Origin: JBHIFB01 sp046760905
Lineage (GTDB): Bacteria > Gemmatimonadota > CAZMKB01
Direction of reading: 5' to 3'
Length of the DNA stretch: 15,519 nt
Assembly: GCA_046760905.1 (NCBI GenBank)
Contig: JBHIFB010000071.1
Span: 1-15,519, forward strand
The notes below the pieces were generated by a model. The model was not told the origin of the DNA, searched no databases, and saw only the letters and a program-made list of their open reading frames with translations. Shown piece after piece: positions 7,645 through 14,209 of this stretch. Position 1 is the first letter of the stretch. Every line of letters begins with the position of its first letter. Both the position numbers and the translations under genes were made by a program.

Positions 7645-8670
7645 ATGCCGGAACTTAGAAAAGATCCCATCACTGGAAGGTGGGTTATCATTTCCACCGA
7701 GAGGGGGAAAAGACCTACAGATTTTGGAGTTGTAGAGGAGAAGAAAAAGGGAGGATTCTGCCCTTTCTGCCCTGGCAATGAGGACAAGACTCCTCCTGAG
7801 GTTCTTGCTTACAGACCCGATGGTGGTAGCCCCGACAGCAAAGGATGGGTAGTCAGAGTGGTACCGAACAAGTATCCGGCGCTCCAGATAGAAGGGGACC
7901 TCAATAAACAGGGCGTGGGCATGTACGATAAGATGAACGGGATCGGAGCCCATGAAGTGGTGATAGAAACACCCGATCACGAAAAGGACCTGGTCGATCT
8001 TTCCTTGCCGGATATCACAAGCGTCTTCTATGCGATCAGGGAGAGGGTTCTTGATTTGAAAAAGGACAAACGTTTCAAGTACATACTCGTTTTCAAAAAC
8101 CACGGCCAATTAGCCGGAGCATCTCTCGAGCATACGCATTGCCAGATCATCGCGGTTCCGAGTGTTCCTAAAAGAGCTGTGGAAGAGCTGTCAGGAAGTG
8201 AGAACTATTACAGGTACAAGGAAAGGTGTGTCTTCTGTGACATCGTCACACAGGAACTAAGGGATCTGGAACGTCTTGTGATTGGGAATGATAATTACAT
8301 ATCTGTCGAACCCTTCGCACCGAGATTCCCCTTTGAAACCTGGATCCTGCCAATGAAACATCATTCCAGCTTTGAAAGGATATCAACAGAGGACCTCCAT
8401 CCCCTGGCGGAGATTCTGAAGGGGACCCTTCAACGCATTAACAGGTCCCTTGCGAGTCCGCCATACAACCTCATCATCCATACAGCACCATGCCAGGACG
8501 AGCCCTATCCATACTACCACTGGCATATAGAGATCATGCCAAAACTGACGAAGGTGGCCGGATTCGAGTGGGGCTCAGGTTTCTACATCAACCCGACACC
8601 ACCTGAGATAGCGGCAAAGTTCATGCGAGAATTAAAACTGGAACGGAAGGCCGAAGCCAAGGTGCGATGA
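7645..8670 (+). CDS. galT: GalT-family hexose-1-phosphate nucleotidylyltransferase (HTHCQ active-site variant)
   Basis: This belongs to the GalT branch of the histidine-triad superfamily; classical members exchange UMP between UDP-glucose and galactose-1-phosphate through a histidine-bound nucleotide. The 341-residue product has: RKDPITGRWVIISTERGKRP; CPFCPGN (Cys39, Cys42) and PDH (His112) as likely zinc ligands; AGASLEHTHCQIIA, where His163 would be the ligand, His165 the nucleophile and Gln167 the partner; a second pair CVFCDIV (Cys195, Cys198); and the C-terminal YHWHIEIMPK (His292, His294). The usual GalT signature is HPHxQ; here it is HTHCQ. AGGAG lies 6 nt before the ATG. The direct link to glgA raises the possibility that the real substrate is ADP-glucose rather than UDP-galactose. 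Family membership is sure; substrate is not. Confidence 0.88.
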   Translation: MPELRKDPITGRWVIISTERGKRPTDFGVVEEKKKGGFCPFCPGNEDKTPPEVLAYRPDGGSPDSKGWVVRVVPNKYPALQIEGDLNKQGVGMYDKMNGIGAHEVVIETPDHEKDLVDLSLPDITSVFYAIRERVLDLKKDKRFKYILVFKNHGQLAGASLEHTHCQIIAVPSVPKRAVEELSGSENYYRYKERCVFCDIVTQELRDLERLVIGNDNYISVEPFAPRFPFETWILPMKHHSSFERISTEDLHPLAEILKGTLQRINRSLASPPYNLIIHTAPCQDEPYPYYHWHIEIMPKLTKVAGFEWGSGFYINPTPPEIAAKFMRELKLERKAEAKVR

Positions 8671-8695
8671 GACTGAATCAAAATGGAGAGAGAAC

Positions 8696-10219
8696 ATGGA
8701 CACTAAGAACCTGAGGATCGTCTTCGCGTGCTCAGAAGCAGTGCCCTTCGCCAAGACGGGGGGGATGGCAGACGTGGTGGGGTCCCTGCCAGGAGCAATA
8801 AGTAGGCTCGGTCACACTGTGTATCTGATAATGCCATGTTACGGGGACATCGATCGAAAAAGCATGGGCCTTGTAAAACTTCCCGGTAAACTCAGTGTAC
8901 CGATGGGCAACGGATCCTTGAAGAGCAGTGTGTACAGATCAGAGGCGATCGACGGGGTTACAACATATCTCTTAGATCACCCAGGATACTATCGCCGAGA
9001 TTTTCTGTACGGTACCCCCGAAGGCGACTATCCCGACAACGACGAGAGGTTCGCTTTCTTCTCAAGAGGAGCCCTGGAGGTGATAAGGAGTTTTTCCCTT
9101 GAACCCGATGTGGTGCATTGCCATGACTGGCAAGCGGGCCTTATACCTGTTTATCTGCGCACGACGCTGAAGGGAGTTAACGGGTTCGATAGCTGCAGTG
9201 TGTTCTTCACGGTTCACAACCTGGCATACCAGGGTAACTTCGAGGCCAGTTCTCTGGAGAAGGCAGGACTTCCGGATTGGCTTTTCCGTACCGAGAAAGG
9301 TCTGGAGTTCTACGGCAAAGTCTCATATCTCAAAGGCGGCCTAACCTTCTCCGATATAATCACAACGGTGAGCCCGACCTACAGCAAGGAAATTCAGAAG
9401 GATGGCCTTGGATTCGGTTTTGAGGGGATTCTCAGGAGCAGAGCGGATTCCCTCCACGGCATAGTCAATGGCATTGCTTACGAGGAGTGGAATCCGGAGA
9501 CCGATCCATTTCTTCCGGTAAACTACGGGCCGGAGAAGTTATCATCCAAGAAGGAAGTCAAAAGAGCCCTCTTGGAAAAATGTCGTCTCGAATACGAAGA
9601 GAGCGATGACATAATGGTGGTGGGTCTGATCTCGCGGCTTGCCGAACAGAAAGGTCTGGATATCCTGAGCAAGGCTCTCCCTGTCCTTTTCGAAGAAGAT
9701 GTATACTTCGTGACACTGGGATTCGGTGATAAACTTTATCAGGATCTGCTCGAGAATCTCTCTAGGAAGAGAAAGGACAAGCTATCTGTGACTTTCGCGT
9801 TCGACAATGAATTCGCACATTTGATTTATGCTGGCAGCGATGTCTTCCTTATGCCATCAAGATACGAACCGTGCGGTCTCGGGCAGCTCATCAGCATGAA
9901 ATATGGGACGCCGCCGCTAGTCAGATCGACAGGTGGACTTAAGGATACAGTCACCCCCTTCGACCGGAAAACCGGTTTCGGAACTGGATTAGTATTCAAG
10001 GACTATAGTGCAAAAGCTCTCGTGAAAGAGATTAAAAATGCAATTAGACTTTACAGGAATAAGCCCTTATGGGAGAAACTCGTCAAGAACTGCATGAGTC
10101 AGGATTATTCATGGGATGCCTCTGCGTTACAGTACATTGATCTATACAGAGATTCTATTGAGAGACGGCATCCTGATACGGTTCCGGAGGATCAAGGTGA
10201 AAAGCCTGACAAGAGATAG
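8696..10219 (+). CDS. glgA: Glycogen synthase GlgA (ADP-glucose type, GT5)
   Basis: GlgA extends alpha-1,4-glucan chains from a nucleotide-glucose donor, usually ADP-glucose in bacteria. The 507-residue product begins LRIVFACSEAVPFAKTGGMADVVGSLP, the GT5 donor-loop motif (K20-T-G-G; E. coli has KTGGLADV). It continues with VHCHDWQAGLIPVYL (about 140-154), FFTVHNLAYQGNF, TTVSPTYSKEI, GIVNGIAYEEWNP, and the C-terminal Rossmann domain with ISRLAEQKG (about 312-320) and MPSRYEPCGLGQLISMKYGT (catalytic Glu391), then RSTGGLKDTV. Length is slightly above E. coli GlgA (477), mostly from a polar C-terminal tail. GGAGAG lies 5 nt before the ATG. Its last 23 bp overlap the following kinase gene and contain that gene's SD. 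No glgB, glgC or glgP lies in the window. Confidence 0.94.
   Translation: MDTKNLRIVFACSEAVPFAKTGGMADVVGSLPGAISRLGHTVYLIMPCYGDIDRKSMGLVKLPGKLSVPMGNGSLKSSVYRSEAIDGVTTYLLDHPGYYRRDFLYGTPEGDYPDNDERFAFFSRGALEVIRSFSLEPDVVHCHDWQAGLIPVYLRTTLKGVNGFDSCSVFFTVHNLAYQGNFEASSLEKAGLPDWLFRTEKGLEFYGKVSYLKGGLTFSDIITTVSPTYSKEIQKDGLGFGFEGILRSRADSLHGIVNGIAYEEWNPETDPFLPVNYGPEKLSSKKEVKRALLEKCRLEYEESDDIMVVGLISRLAEQKGLDILSKALPVLFEEDVYFVTLGFGDKLYQDLLENLSRKRKDKLSVTFAFDNEFAHLIYAGSDVFLMPSRYEPCGLGQLISMKYGTPPLVRSTGGLKDTVTPFDRKTGFGTGLVFKDYSAKALVKEIKNAIRLYRNKPLWEKLVKNCMSQDYSWDASALQYIDLYRDSIERRHPDTVPEDQGEKPDKR
10185..10190 (+). promoter_or_regulatory. Ribosome binding site within glgA that fixes the rfaE1 start
   Basis: CGGAGG lies in the 3' end of glgA, 6 nt before the in-frame GTG at 10197. 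It argues for that start rather than the ATG at 10116 deep inside glgA. Confidence 0.7.
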
Positions 10220-11201
10220 ATTGACTCAAATCCTTGAAGCGATGAGAGGCAGGAAGATATTAATAATCGGAGATGTGATGATGGATATGTATATACTCGG
10301 CACGGTGAGCCGTATCTCACCAGAGGCGCCGGTTCCGGTTGTGAATATCAAATCTGAGAAAGTAGCACTCGGTGGTGCCGCGAATGTGGCCAGCAACATC
10401 AAAGCTCTTGGCGGTATCCCCGTGATGGTTGGTGTGGTTGGTACGGATGACACTGCCAGAACCTTTAAAGACACCGTGGAGTCAAAGGATATAAGTACAG
10501 AGTTTCTGGTAACCGATAGCGAAAGGCCAACCACGAAGAAGACGAGAGTGGTGGCACACAATCAACAGGTGGTGAGGATTGATCAGGAACAGAGTCAGGA
10601 TATTAGCAAGGTAGTTGAGAAAAAGGTACTGGCCACAGCCAACAGCCTCATGAAGCAGGCGGATGCCGTTCTACTCGAAGATTATAACAAGGGACTCCTC
10701 ACAACGAGGGTGATAGGTGAGAGCATAAAGAGCGCACAGGAACTGGGGAAAGCAATCACTGTAGATCCGAAGACGAGGAATTTCTTCGATTTCAGCGGGG
10801 CGACTCTTTTCAAACCCAATGAGAAGGAGCTTTTGGGAGCCGTCGGCGAGGTTTTGGCTGAACGAATGGATGACGAAGGCTTCCTGAGAAGAGTGAAGAG
10901 AAGAATTGGCTGCAAGAACCTTCTCATCACGCGTGGTGATAGGGGGATGACTCTCATCGGGCAGGATGGGACTTTCTTTTCGATCCCGACTGTTGCAAGG
11001 GAGGTGTATGACGTGTCAGGCGCCGGTGATACAGTGATTTCCACGGCAACCCTGGCTCTCTCAGTCGGTGCGACAAGCAAGGAGGCAGCCATCGTTGCCA
11101 ATTATGCGGCAGGAGTTGAGGTGTCCAAATGGGGAGTCGCAGCGATTACGCCGGAAGAGATCCTTGCCTATTTCGACCTCTTAAATGGATCGACGCCCTG
11201 A
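10197..11201 (+). CDS. rfaE1: D-glycero-beta-D-manno-heptose-7-phosphate kinase (RfaE domain I / HldE kinase)
   Basis: This PfkB-family sugar kinase makes heptose-1,7-bisphosphate for ADP-heptose synthesis. From the GTG at 10197 the product is 334 residues. Seen: RKILIIGDVMMDMYILGTVSRISPEAPVPVV, nearly the HldE consensus around substrate-binding residues; LGGAANVASNIKALGG (about 58-73); VDPKTRNF; FKPNEKEL; and the PfkB signature YDVSGAGDTVISTATLAL with catalytic Asp278. The N-terminal match to HldE separates it from other PfkB kinases. It overlaps glgA by 23 bp and its TGA shares one base with the ATG of rfaE2. Kinase and nucleotidyltransferase, fused in E. coli HldE, are separate proteins here. 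The isomerase gmhA and phosphatase gmhB are not in the window. Confidence 0.93.
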   Translation: MKSLTRDRLTQILEAMRGRKILIIGDVMMDMYILGTVSRISPEAPVPVVNIKSEKVALGGAANVASNIKALGGIPVMVGVVGTDDTARTFKDTVESKDISTEFLVTDSERPTTKKTRVVAHNQQVVRIDQEQSQDISKVVEKKVLATANSLMKQADAVLLEDYNKGLLTTRVIGESIKSAQELGKAITVDPKTRNFFDFSGATLFKPNEKELLGAVGEVLAERMDDEGFLRRVKRRIGCKNLLITRGDRGMTLIGQDGTFFSIPTVAREVYDVSGAGDTVISTATLALSVGATSKEAAIVANYAAGVEVSKWGVAAITPEEILAYFDLLNGSTP

Positions 11202-11683
11202 TGGATCCACACCGTTCGAAGATTCTGTCAATCGCTGAATTGAATCCTGTTCTGGAGAAAGCCCGCGCCGGAGGTAAGAAAGTTGTCTTCACGAATGGTT
11301 GCTTTGACATTCTGCACCGAGGTCACGTATATTACCTCGAGAGGGCGCGGTCTCTCGGCGATTTGCTCGTCGTCGGCCTCAATAGCGATGCGTCAGTAAC
11401 AAGAATAAAAGGTCCCGGTCGGCCTGTATTCTGCGAACTGGACAGAGCGCAAGTTTTATCAAGCCTCACGTCTGTAGACTTTGTGGTGATATTCGACGAA
11501 GATACGCCGTTACAGCTCATTGAAAGGATACGGCCGGATGTTCTTGTGAAGGGAGGTGACTGGAGGGAGGATGATATAGTTGGGGCGAAAGAAGTGAAGC
11601 AGTGGGGAGGGACAGTCGTGACAATTGATTATTTAAAAGGGTACTCGACGAGCCGTATTATTGAAGCGTTGAGGAAATCCTAG
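11201..11683 (+). CDS. rfaE2: D-glycero-beta-D-manno-heptose-1-phosphate adenylyltransferase (RfaE domain II)
   Basis: This nucleotidyltransferase converts heptose-1-phosphate and ATP to ADP-heptose, the donor for LPS inner core. The 160-residue product shows the cytidylyltransferase-fold HxGH motif in VVFTNGCFDILHRGHVYYLERAR (HRGH at 39-42), then LLVVGLNSDASVTRIKGPGRPV, VDFVVIFDEDTP, RPDVLVKGGDW and the C-terminal GYSTSRIIEAL. All match the RfaE2/HldE C-domain. The ATG at 11201 overlaps the rfaE1 TGA (TGATG), and no SD is visible, so translational coupling is likely. An in-frame ATG at 11129 lies inside rfaE1 and would add 24 unrelated residues, so it is rejected. Confidence 0.94.
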   Translation: MDPHRSKILSIAELNPVLEKARAGGKKVVFTNGCFDILHRGHVYYLERARSLGDLLVVGLNSDASVTRIKGPGRPVFCELDRAQVLSSLTSVDFVVIFDEDTPLQLIERIRPDVLVKGGDWREDDIVGAKEVKQWGGTVVTIDYLKGYSTSRIIEALRKS

Positions 11684-11689
11684 AACTGT

Positions 11690-12460
11690 ATGGTGAAGAT
11701 GGAAAGAGCGGACAGAAGACGTGAGGCGGATCTCAGGAAAGTGGTAATCCAGCGTGAATACCTATCGAATCCCGAGGGCTCCTGTCTGATTACGGTCGGG
11801 GGTACGAAAGTACTCTGCACAGCGACTGTCGAGGATGGGGTACCTCCCTTTCTGAAAGGACATGGTAGGGGCTGGCTCACCGCGGAATATGGCATGATAC
11901 CGAGAAGCACATCTACAAGGATGGTGAGGGATCAATCACGGGGAAGACTGAGCGGTAGATCGCATGAGATCCAGCGGCTCATAGGCAGGGCTCTGAGAGC
12001 CGTTACGGATATGCGGCTGATGGGTGAGAGAACCATATGGATTGACTGCGACGTGATACAGGCAGATGGCGGAACCAGGACTGCTTCGATCACAGGCGGC
12101 ATGGTGGCGCTCTATGATGCCTGCAGATGGATGGTAGAGGAGGGGGTTGCAGCCAGTATTTCGGTGAAGGAGTTCGTGGCGGCGGTGAGTGTTGGAATCG
12201 TTAACGGCGTACCGGTACTGGACCTGTCGTATGAAGAGGATTCGAAGGCCGATGTGGATATGAATATAGTAATGACGGAGAGCGGAAAGTTCATTGAGAT
12301 CCAGGGGACCGCTGAAGGAGCTCCATTCGGTGATGCAGAGTTGAAAGAGCTCCTTGACCTCGGCCGTAGTGGAATAAAGAAGCTCATCGCCATTCAGAAG
12401 GAGTCACTCGGCGTCGAGGGGGAGATGGTGTGGAAGTTCCCGCCCAGCAACAATAGTTGA
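11690..12460 (+). CDS. rph: Ribonuclease PH
   Basis: RNase PH is a phosphate-dependent 3'-5' exoribonuclease that trims tRNA 3' ends; it works as a hexameric ring. The 256-residue product starts near MERADRRREADLRKVVIQREY and contains VGGTKVLCTATVEDGVP, GRGWLTAEYGMIPRST, GRSHEIQRLIGRALRAV (RNA- and phosphate-binding arginines), TIWIDCDVIQADGGTRTASI (about 116-134, the family signature) and DLSYEEDSKADVDMNIVMT followed by EIQGTAEGAPF. Length is typical. The ATG at 11690 is 6 bp after rfaE2, with GAGGAA about 13 nt upstream; ATG 11699 is also possible. The stop overlaps an in-frame TTG of the next gene. rph next to an rdgB-type gene is a common bacterial pairing. Confidence 0.96.
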   Translation: MVKMERADRRREADLRKVVIQREYLSNPEGSCLITVGGTKVLCTATVEDGVPPFLKGHGRGWLTAEYGMIPRSTSTRMVRDQSRGRLSGRSHEIQRLIGRALRAVTDMRLMGERTIWIDCDVIQADGGTRTASITGGMVALYDACRWMVEEGVAASISVKEFVAAVSVGIVNGVPVLDLSYEEDSKADVDMNIVMTESGKFIEIQGTAEGAPFGDAELKELLDLGRSGIKKLIAIQKESLGVEGEMVWKFPPSNNS

Positions 12461-12471
12461 GTATTGTGAAA

Positions 12472-13098
12472 ATGTCCGGAAAGATGAATCTCATATCTAA
12501 TCTTCTAATTGCTACAAAGAATCGAGACAAGACAGCAGAGATCATACGACTGGTTGACGGTCTTGGAATCAATGTGCATGATCTTACAGAGTTTCCAGAT
12601 TATCCTGATGTGGATGAGGGCGGGAGCAGTCTCGAGGAGAATGCACTCATAAAGGCTAGGGCTGCTAACGAATTCACCGGCCTTCCCTCAATTGCCGATG
12701 ACACAGGCCTTTTTGTGGATGCACTCGGCGGAGAACCAGGCGTCCTCTCCTCACGGTTTGCCGGCAAAGGAGCTAGCTACGAGGATAACTGGAAGCTTCT
12801 CCTTGAACGGATGCGTGGTGTTCCTCATGAAATGAGAGGTGCCAGGTTCATATGTATCGTTGCACTTGTAGCTTCCCGGATAGAAGAGAAACTCTTCAGA
12901 GGAGAGGTCAGAGGAATCATACTAGAGGAGCCCAAAGGACGTGGTGGATTCGGTTACGACCCCGTCTTCTATCACCCACCCTCGGGAAAGACTTTCGCAG
13001 AGCTCAGCTTAGATGAGAAAAACGCGGTTAGCCACAGATACATTGCGGTCAGAAAGGCAGTCAGTTATCTGTCGTCAGTGGAGTCAGACACTTATTGA
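12472..13098 (+). CDS. rdgB: XTP/dITP pyrophosphatase (RdgB/HAM1 family)
   Basis: This house-cleaning enzyme hydrolyses non-canonical purine triphosphates (XTP, dITP, ITP) to monophosphates and keeps them out of DNA and RNA. The 208-residue product shows LLIATKNRDKTAEI (the T/SxNxxK nucleotide motif, about 11-24), EGGSSLEENALIKARAA, IADDTGLFVDALGGEPGVLSSRFAG (about 74-98, with the ADD acidic centre), RGGFGYDPVFYHPPSGKTFAEL (about 157-178) and KNAVSHRY. All are family hallmarks. The start is uncertain: TTG 12457 overlaps the rph stop, then GTG 12466, ATG 12472 and ATG 12484, none with a clear SD. I chose ATG 12472. It is the last gene of the long co-directional block; 70 bp separate it from the tRNA. 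Confidence 0.93.
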   Translation: MSGKMNLISNLLIATKNRDKTAEIIRLVDGLGINVHDLTEFPDYPDVDEGGSSLEENALIKARAANEFTGLPSIADDTGLFVDALGGEPGVLSSRFAGKGASYEDNWKLLLERMRGVPHEMRGARFICIVALVASRIEEKLFRGEVRGIILEEPKGRGGFGYDPVFYHPPSGKTFAELSLDEKNAVSHRYIAVRKAVSYLSSVESDTY

Positions 13099-13120
13099 CT
13101 GTTTGGGAGCCGGGCCAAGC

Positions 13121-13149
13121 TTGACACTCCCATCCACGTAGCTTACCTT
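13121..13149 (+). promoter_or_regulatory. Sigma70-type promoter for tRNA-Pro
   Basis: A perfect TTGACA -35 box at 13121-13126 is followed after 17 bp by TACCTT at 13144-13149. The latter keeps the three most conserved -10 bases. Transcription would begin about 13 nt before the mature tRNA 5' end at 13169. Position, spacing and lack of any gene between support a tRNA promoter; the weak middle of the -10 box limits confidence. Confidence 0.55.
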
Positions 13150-13168
13150 ATCATCGCAAAAGCGGGGT

Positions 13169-13244
13169 CGGGGCGTGGCGCAGTCGGAAGCGCACCTGCT
13201 TTGGGAGCAGGGGGTCGCTGGTTCAAGTCCAGTCGCCCCGACCA
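13169..13244 (+). tRNA. tRNA-Pro (anticodon UGG), CCA encoded
   Basis: A complete 76-nt cloverleaf can be folded by hand. The acceptor stem CGGGGCG pairs perfectly with CGCCCCG. The D arm is GCGC/GCGC with an 8-nt loop containing GG. The anticodon stem CCTGC/GCAGG carries the loop TTTGGGA, with TGG at 13202-13204. The variable loop is 5 nt. The T arm GCTGG/CCAGT with TTCAAGT has one G-U pair. The discriminator is A and CCA is encoded at 13242-13244. UGG reads CCN proline codons, and the C1-G72 pair fits bacterial tRNA-Pro. It has its own promoter and lies at the boundary between the housekeeping array and the less conserved genes. No U-rich terminator follows closely. Confidence 0.97.
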
Positions 13245-13485
13245 CATATATTTGCCCATCGCAACCCGACAACGTGATTACTTCCTGCCATCGATAATTT
13301 GCCCATCTTTACCGCTCGTAAGTACATGAACGACACTGGTATGAAAATTGCCAATTTATACGTATAGATATAGTGTTTATTACTAATAGCAGTATGTTTT
13401 AGATGGAAGAAGGGTTCTGGACTGCTCTCAGATCTCTCGAACCTGGCGTTACTCATTAGTCTACGGCCAAATAGGTGGATTTGAA
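13245..13485. other. Gene-free AT-richer spacer after tRNA-Pro
   Basis: This 241-bp spacer holds no convincing gene. It contains the 11-bp direct repeat, a 10-bp palindrome TATACGTATA at 13357-13366, and a weak promoter-like pair: TTGCCA at 13348-13353 and TATAGT at 13369-13374, whose 15-bp spacing is short. If that promoter is used, the PAS protein mRNA would have a leader of about 110 nt. An 18-codon open frame at 13403-13459 has no SD and is not called. Confidence 0.5.
13250..13307 (+). repeat. Short direct repeat just downstream of tRNA-Pro
   Basis: ATTTGCCCATC occurs at 13250-13260, five bases after the tRNA CCA, and again at 13297-13307. The 11-bp repeat does not copy the tRNA 3' end, so it is not a simple attachment-site duplication. 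Its meaning is unknown and it may be chance. Confidence 0.45.
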
Positions 13486-14058
13486 ATGGACAGAAACAGC
13501 TGGACTATCAATACAGCGCTCGAAAATGCAAACATAGCAGTCATTGCTACTGACAGAAACGGACTTGTGAGCTGCATGAATAAAGCAGCTGAGTCGGTCA
13601 CGGGGCAGGAAGCCGGGGAGGCGCTCGGGAAACGGTTATCAGAGGTTCTCAGGATCGTGAATGAGAGTTCATATGATGATATTGAAACAGCTTTCGATCT
13701 AATGGAACCGGCAAATTTAAATGAGCATGTGATTAAAAGATGTATATTGATCGAAACGGGGGGGAGAGAGATCCCCATCCATGTATATATCTCCGCCATT
13801 AGAAACGGGGAAGGCGATTCTTCGGGGAGGCTGGTTCTCTTTCAGAGAGTACCCTCGGTTGGAGAGAAGAAAGACTCTTTTAAATCAATGAATACGAGAT
13901 CCCATGAACTTAGAACTCCTCTTACAATCATAAAATACGCTCTTCATAACATCGGAAACGACCCCGGGGGAAGCCTTTCAGATAATCAATTGAGGAATCT
14001 GGAGATGGCCTTGAATAACCTGAGGCGTCTGATGGATCTTATCGACGGTTCTTTCTAG
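13486..14058 (+). CDS. PAS-HisKA protein lacking the kinase ATPase domain (truncated or stand-alone sensor)
   Basis: The 190-residue product reads as the front half of a sensor histidine kinase. Residues about 8-122 look like one PAS domain (ALENANIAVIATDRNGLVSCMNKAAESVTG, a long insert, then GGREIPIHVYISAIRN and GRLVLFQRV). Residues about 130-187 are a HisKA dimerisation domain with an intact H-box SHELRTPLTIIKYAL; His140 is the expected phospho-acceptor. The protein stops right after the second helix (NLRRLMDLIDGSF), and no N, G1 or G2 ATP-binding boxes follow in any frame before the next gene. No transmembrane segment is seen, so it is probably cytosolic. AGGTGG lies 7 nt before the ATG. 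Either the kinase was truncated by mutation, or this is a phospho-acceptor protein needing a partner kinase. No response regulator lies nearby. Confidence 0.72.
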   Translation: MDRNSWTINTALENANIAVIATDRNGLVSCMNKAAESVTGQEAGEALGKRLSEVLRIVNESSYDDIETAFDLMEPANLNEHVIKRCILIETGGREIPIHVYISAIRNGEGDSSGRLVLFQRVPSVGEKKDSFKSMNTRSHELRTPLTIIKYALHNIGNDPGGSLSDNQLRNLEMALNNLRRLMDLIDGSF

Positions 14059-14209
14059 GGTTGATTGCCCAGCGGCTGCCAATCTCACCCGATGAATTCT
14101 CGACATGCTGCATTGACTGGATGAAAATATCCAGGCAGAATTCATTTGAATTGCTTGTATGCTTTTGTATATTAAGGTGCCTGTAGATAGATTGGATAGC
14201 GGGAAAGGT
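14059..14209. other. Spacer after the PAS-HisKA gene
   Basis: This 151-bp stretch has no recognised gene. A frame shifted relative to the PAS gene is open across the PAS stop to TAG 14184-14186, but its product shows no HATPase motif. It could be decayed remains of the lost kinase C-terminus. No terminator or clear promoter is seen. Confidence 0.4.

Noticed and set aside
10116..10196. Upstream ATG extension of rfaE1
   Set aside because: It lies wholly inside glgA, adds residues foreign to the kinase family, and a strong SD sits before the GTG at 10197.
13104..13132. TGGGAG...CTCCCA inverted repeat after rdgB, possible terminator
   Set aside because: The stem is only 6 bp with a 17-nt loop and no T-tract, and it overlaps the -35 box of the tRNA promoter.
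13084..13272. 62-residue minus-strand frame containing VGATGLEPATPCSQSR
   Set aside because: It is antisense to the tRNA-Pro gene. This GATGLEPAT-type peptide is a well-known false gene call from tRNA complements.
13403..13459. 18-codon frame (MEEGFWTALRSLEPGVTH) 27 bp before the PAS gene, possible leader peptide
   Set aside because: No SD, no attenuator-like hairpins and no regulatory codon run. A frame this short is expected by chance.
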